This document shows, piece after piece, positions 26,966-28,646 of a stretch of DNA of 28,646 bases. The first letter of the stretch is position 1. Each line of letters opens with the position of its first letter. The notes below the pieces were generated by a model. That model ran no database searches. It saw nothing but the letters and a program-made list of their open reading frames with translations, and was not told the DNA's origin. Location of the stretch: positions 1 to 28,646 of the forward strand of contig JAEYTY010000126.1 in NCBI GenBank assembly GCA_023433775.1, given 5' to 3'. The position numbers were made by a program, and so were the translations under genes. Origin of the DNA: Pseudomonadota bacterium. GTDB lineage: Bacteria; Pseudomonadota; Alphaproteobacteria; Rhizobiales; Devosiaceae.

Positions 26966-27988
26966 ATGCCCGCCCTCAGCCCTGCCTTCGCCGACATCAT
27001 CGATCTTCTCGCCACCGTTCCGGACGGCGATGAATCGGCGGTTTCGGCAGTGCAAAAGCGCGACGCCCAGCTCACCAAGCCGCCCGGTTCGCTGGGCCAA
27101 TTGGAATATCTCGTCGAATTCCTCGCCCGCTGGCAGCACCGCGCCACGCCGCGCCTCGACAATCCCATGGTGACGATTTTTGCCGGCAATCATGGCGTGA
27201 CCGATCAGGGCGTCTCGGCCTTTCCGCGCGAGGTGACGGCGCAGATGGTCGCCAATTTCACCAATGGCGGCGCGGCCATTTCCCAGATTTGCGGCCTGCA
27301 TGAAATCAACCTGCGCGTCTTCGAACTGGCGCTGGAACTGCCCACAGGCGACATCACAAAGGAGCCCGCTCTCGACGACCAGATGTGCGCCGCCACCATT
27401 GCCTATGGCATGGAAGCCATTGCCGGTAAGCCGGACCTGATCTGCATTGGCGAAATGGGCATCGGCAACACCACCATCGCTGCCGCCATCTATGCTGCCC
27501 TCTATGGTGGCACCGGCGCCGACTGGGTCGGGCGCGGCACTGGCGTCGACGATGCGGGGCTGGCGCGCAAAGCCGATGCGGTGGACCGCGCCTTGGCCCT
27601 CCATGGCCCCGAGCTCACTCATCCCCTCGCCATTCTTGCCCGTCTTGGTGGGCGCGAAATCGCCGCCATGCTCGGCGCATTGCTTGCCGCTCGCCACCAG
27701 AAGGTGCCGGTCATCATCGATGGCTATGTGGCCACGGTCGCAGCTTCTATCGCCCATGCGGTTAATCCCGCCGCCATTGATCATTGTCTCTTCGCCCATG
27801 TTTCGGCCGAAGGCGCTCACGCCAAGGCGTTGGCCCATATGGGCCAGACCGGCCTGCTCGATCTCGGGATGCGTCTCGGCGAAGGCAGTGGCGCGGCGCT
27901 TGCGGCAGTGCTCGCCAAGACGGCACTTCACCTCCACACCAATATGGCGACCTTCGAAAGCGCCGCCGTCAGCGGCAAGTCTGCCTAG
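26966..27988 (+). CDS. cobT: CobT, nicotinate-nucleotide--dimethylbenzimidazole phosphoribosyltransferase (CobU in Pseudomonas naming)
   Basis: This 340-residue enzyme makes alpha-ribazole phosphate from dimethylbenzimidazole and nicotinate mononucleotide for the cobalamin lower ligand. Motifs are KPPGSLG (38-44), FAGNHGVTDQGVSAFP (72-87), the IGEMGIGNTT loop (161-170), the FAHVSAEGAH stretch and GEGSGAALA, whose E306 I take as the equivalent of the catalytic Glu317 of Salmonella CobT. The frame is open farther upstream, but the ATG at 26966 starts the conserved N-terminus and has GGA 6 bases before it. It pairs functionally with divergent cobS. Its stop overlaps the convergent downstream gene by 4 bases. 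Confidence 0.95.
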   Translation: MPALSPAFADIIDLLATVPDGDESAVSAVQKRDAQLTKPPGSLGQLEYLVEFLARWQHRATPRLDNPMVTIFAGNHGVTDQGVSAFPREVTAQMVANFTNGGAAISQICGLHEINLRVFELALELPTGDITKEPALDDQMCAATIAYGMEAIAGKPDLICIGEMGIGNTTIAAAIYAALYGGTGADWVGRGTGVDDAGLARKADAVDRALALHGPELTHPLAILARLGGREIAAMLGALLAARHQKVPVIIDGYVATVAASIAHAVNPAAIDHCLFAHVSAEGAHAKALAHMGQTGLLDLGMRLGEGSGAALAAVLAKTALHLHTNMATFESAAVSGKSA

Positions 27989-28638
27989 GGCTGCTGCTGC
28001 TCCCGGCCGGCAAAGCCATCAGGCCCCGGCGCCAGTGTCAGCAGGTCAATGCCCATCTGCCGGCGAAAACGTAACACAGCTTCAGCGGATAGTGCCTCGA
28101 GCGCTGCGCTGTCCTGACGCGCCAGCGCCTCGTTGAGCGCGGCATGTTCCAAAAGGAAGCTCAGCACATAGCCTTCCGCAGTCTCCTGCCGCTGCTGGTC
28201 GCCAAAGGCGCGGAAATTCGGGTCATTGGCCATGGCGAGCCGAACCTGCGCCTGTATGGGGCCGTGCTCAACCTTGACGTCATAAGCCTTGTTGGCCGTG
28301 ATCCAGTTGAGCACCCAATAGGCCGTCAATGCGTCGGCGACATTGTTGGTCGTCAGGCCATTGCCCTCGACCAGATCGAGCCAGATTTCGGTTGGCTTGC
28401 GCTCGGCAAAGGCCTCTGCCAGCCGATCCCTCATCGCCTCGCCCACGCTCCAACGCACATCACTGAGGAATTTGCGCTGCACACGCAGCGCCACCACCTC
28501 TGACGGGCGATAGGTGGTGTCGAACTGACTGCTTGCGGCCGGCGGCGGTGCGGCAGTTTCCGGCGTCTGGCCAAGCACGGACGCTGACGTCAGCATTGGC
28601 GCGATCAGAGCAAGCAAAAGAAGTGAATTTCGGATCAC
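27985..28638 (-). CDS. Secreted protein of unknown function, possibly DUF6683-like
   Basis: This protein of 217 residues has an N-terminal signal peptide (1-23, hydrophobic LLLLALIAPML, cleavage near SVLGQ) and a Pro/Ala-rich linker (28-37). A mostly helical domain follows (about 41-200), with landmarks YRPSEVVALRVQRKFL, a LTTNNVADALTAYWVLNWITANKAYD helix pair (95-120) and AEGYVLSFLLEHAALNEAL (154-172). No catalytic motif or cysteine pair is visible. It resembles the family I recall as DUF6683, but this is from memory and uncertain. It is predicted to be periplasmic. The start is GTG at 28638, near the window edge, so its ribosome-binding site cannot be judged fully and an upstream start is possible. 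Confidence 0.75.
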   Translation of the reverse strand: MIRNSLLLLALIAPMLTSASVLGQTPETAAPPPAASSQFDTTYRPSEVVALRVQRKFLSDVRWSVGEAMRDRLAEAFAERKPTEIWLDLVEGNGLTTNNVADALTAYWVLNWITANKAYDVKVEHGPIQAQVRLAMANDPNFRAFGDQQRQETAEGYVLSFLLEHAALNEALARQDSAALEALSAEAVLRFRRQMGIDLLTLAPGPDGFAGREQQQP

Positions 28639-28646
28639 GAGCGTGC

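Overview
The window is a high-GC chromosomal segment of an alphaproteobacterium, most likely order Hyphomicrobiales (Rhizobiales) and possibly near Devosia. This rests on protein style, on the gene order ccmF-ccmH-degP-response regulator-histidine kinase-glnE (which I recall as recurrent in that order), on a PleC/DivJ-type kinase, and on aerobic-type cobalamin genes. I see no transposase, integrase, phage gene, CRISPR array, rRNA or tRNA. Most of the window is core metabolism and signalling.

Layout. 1-909: end of a cytochrome c maturation operon (3' part of ccmF, then ccmH). 1060-2598: periplasmic DegP/HtrA protease. 2654-4742: OmpR-type response regulator and its HAMP histidine kinase, both with TTG starts. 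4789-7668: glnE, the glutamine synthetase adenylyltransferase. 7674-9332 (minus): a membrane PAS histidine kinase of PleC/DivJ type. 9626-12262 (minus): aminopeptidase N. 12506-16497: a MerR-family operator closely matching a SoxR box, then two tandem ABC half-transporters, with a hairpin and a previously uncalled 29-codon ORF between them. 16536-18521 (minus): a GGDEF-EAL protein with a degenerate GGDEF site and an apparently intact EAL domain. 18733-21252: cytoplasmic GH2 beta-mannosidase. 21394-22308: EamA/DMT transporter. 22315-24136 (minus): uspA then type II NADH dehydrogenase, preceded by an FNR/FixK-like box. 24274-25296: dusA. 25293-25979 (minus): membrane-anchored retropepsin-like protease. 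26047-26907 (minus) and 26966-27988 (plus): divergent cobS and cobT. 27985-28638 (minus): secreted protein of unknown function.

How the genes work together. The left block joins envelope quality control (CcmFH, DegP, a two-component system) to nitrogen control (GlnE). The ABC pair looks like a heterodimeric exporter, and its promoter suggests induction by redox-active compounds. UspA and NDH-2 may respond to oxygen through the FNR/FixK-like site. CobS and CobT carry out late steps of cobalamin assembly.

No clearly new large system is visible. The strongest leads are the SoxR-type promoter with its ABC pair, the small ORF lying in the same reading frame as the second ABC gene, and the FNR-like box before uspA-ndh. 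A further pattern is that four of five convergent gene pairs are separated by 6 bp or less, and two of these share a CTAG stop overlap.
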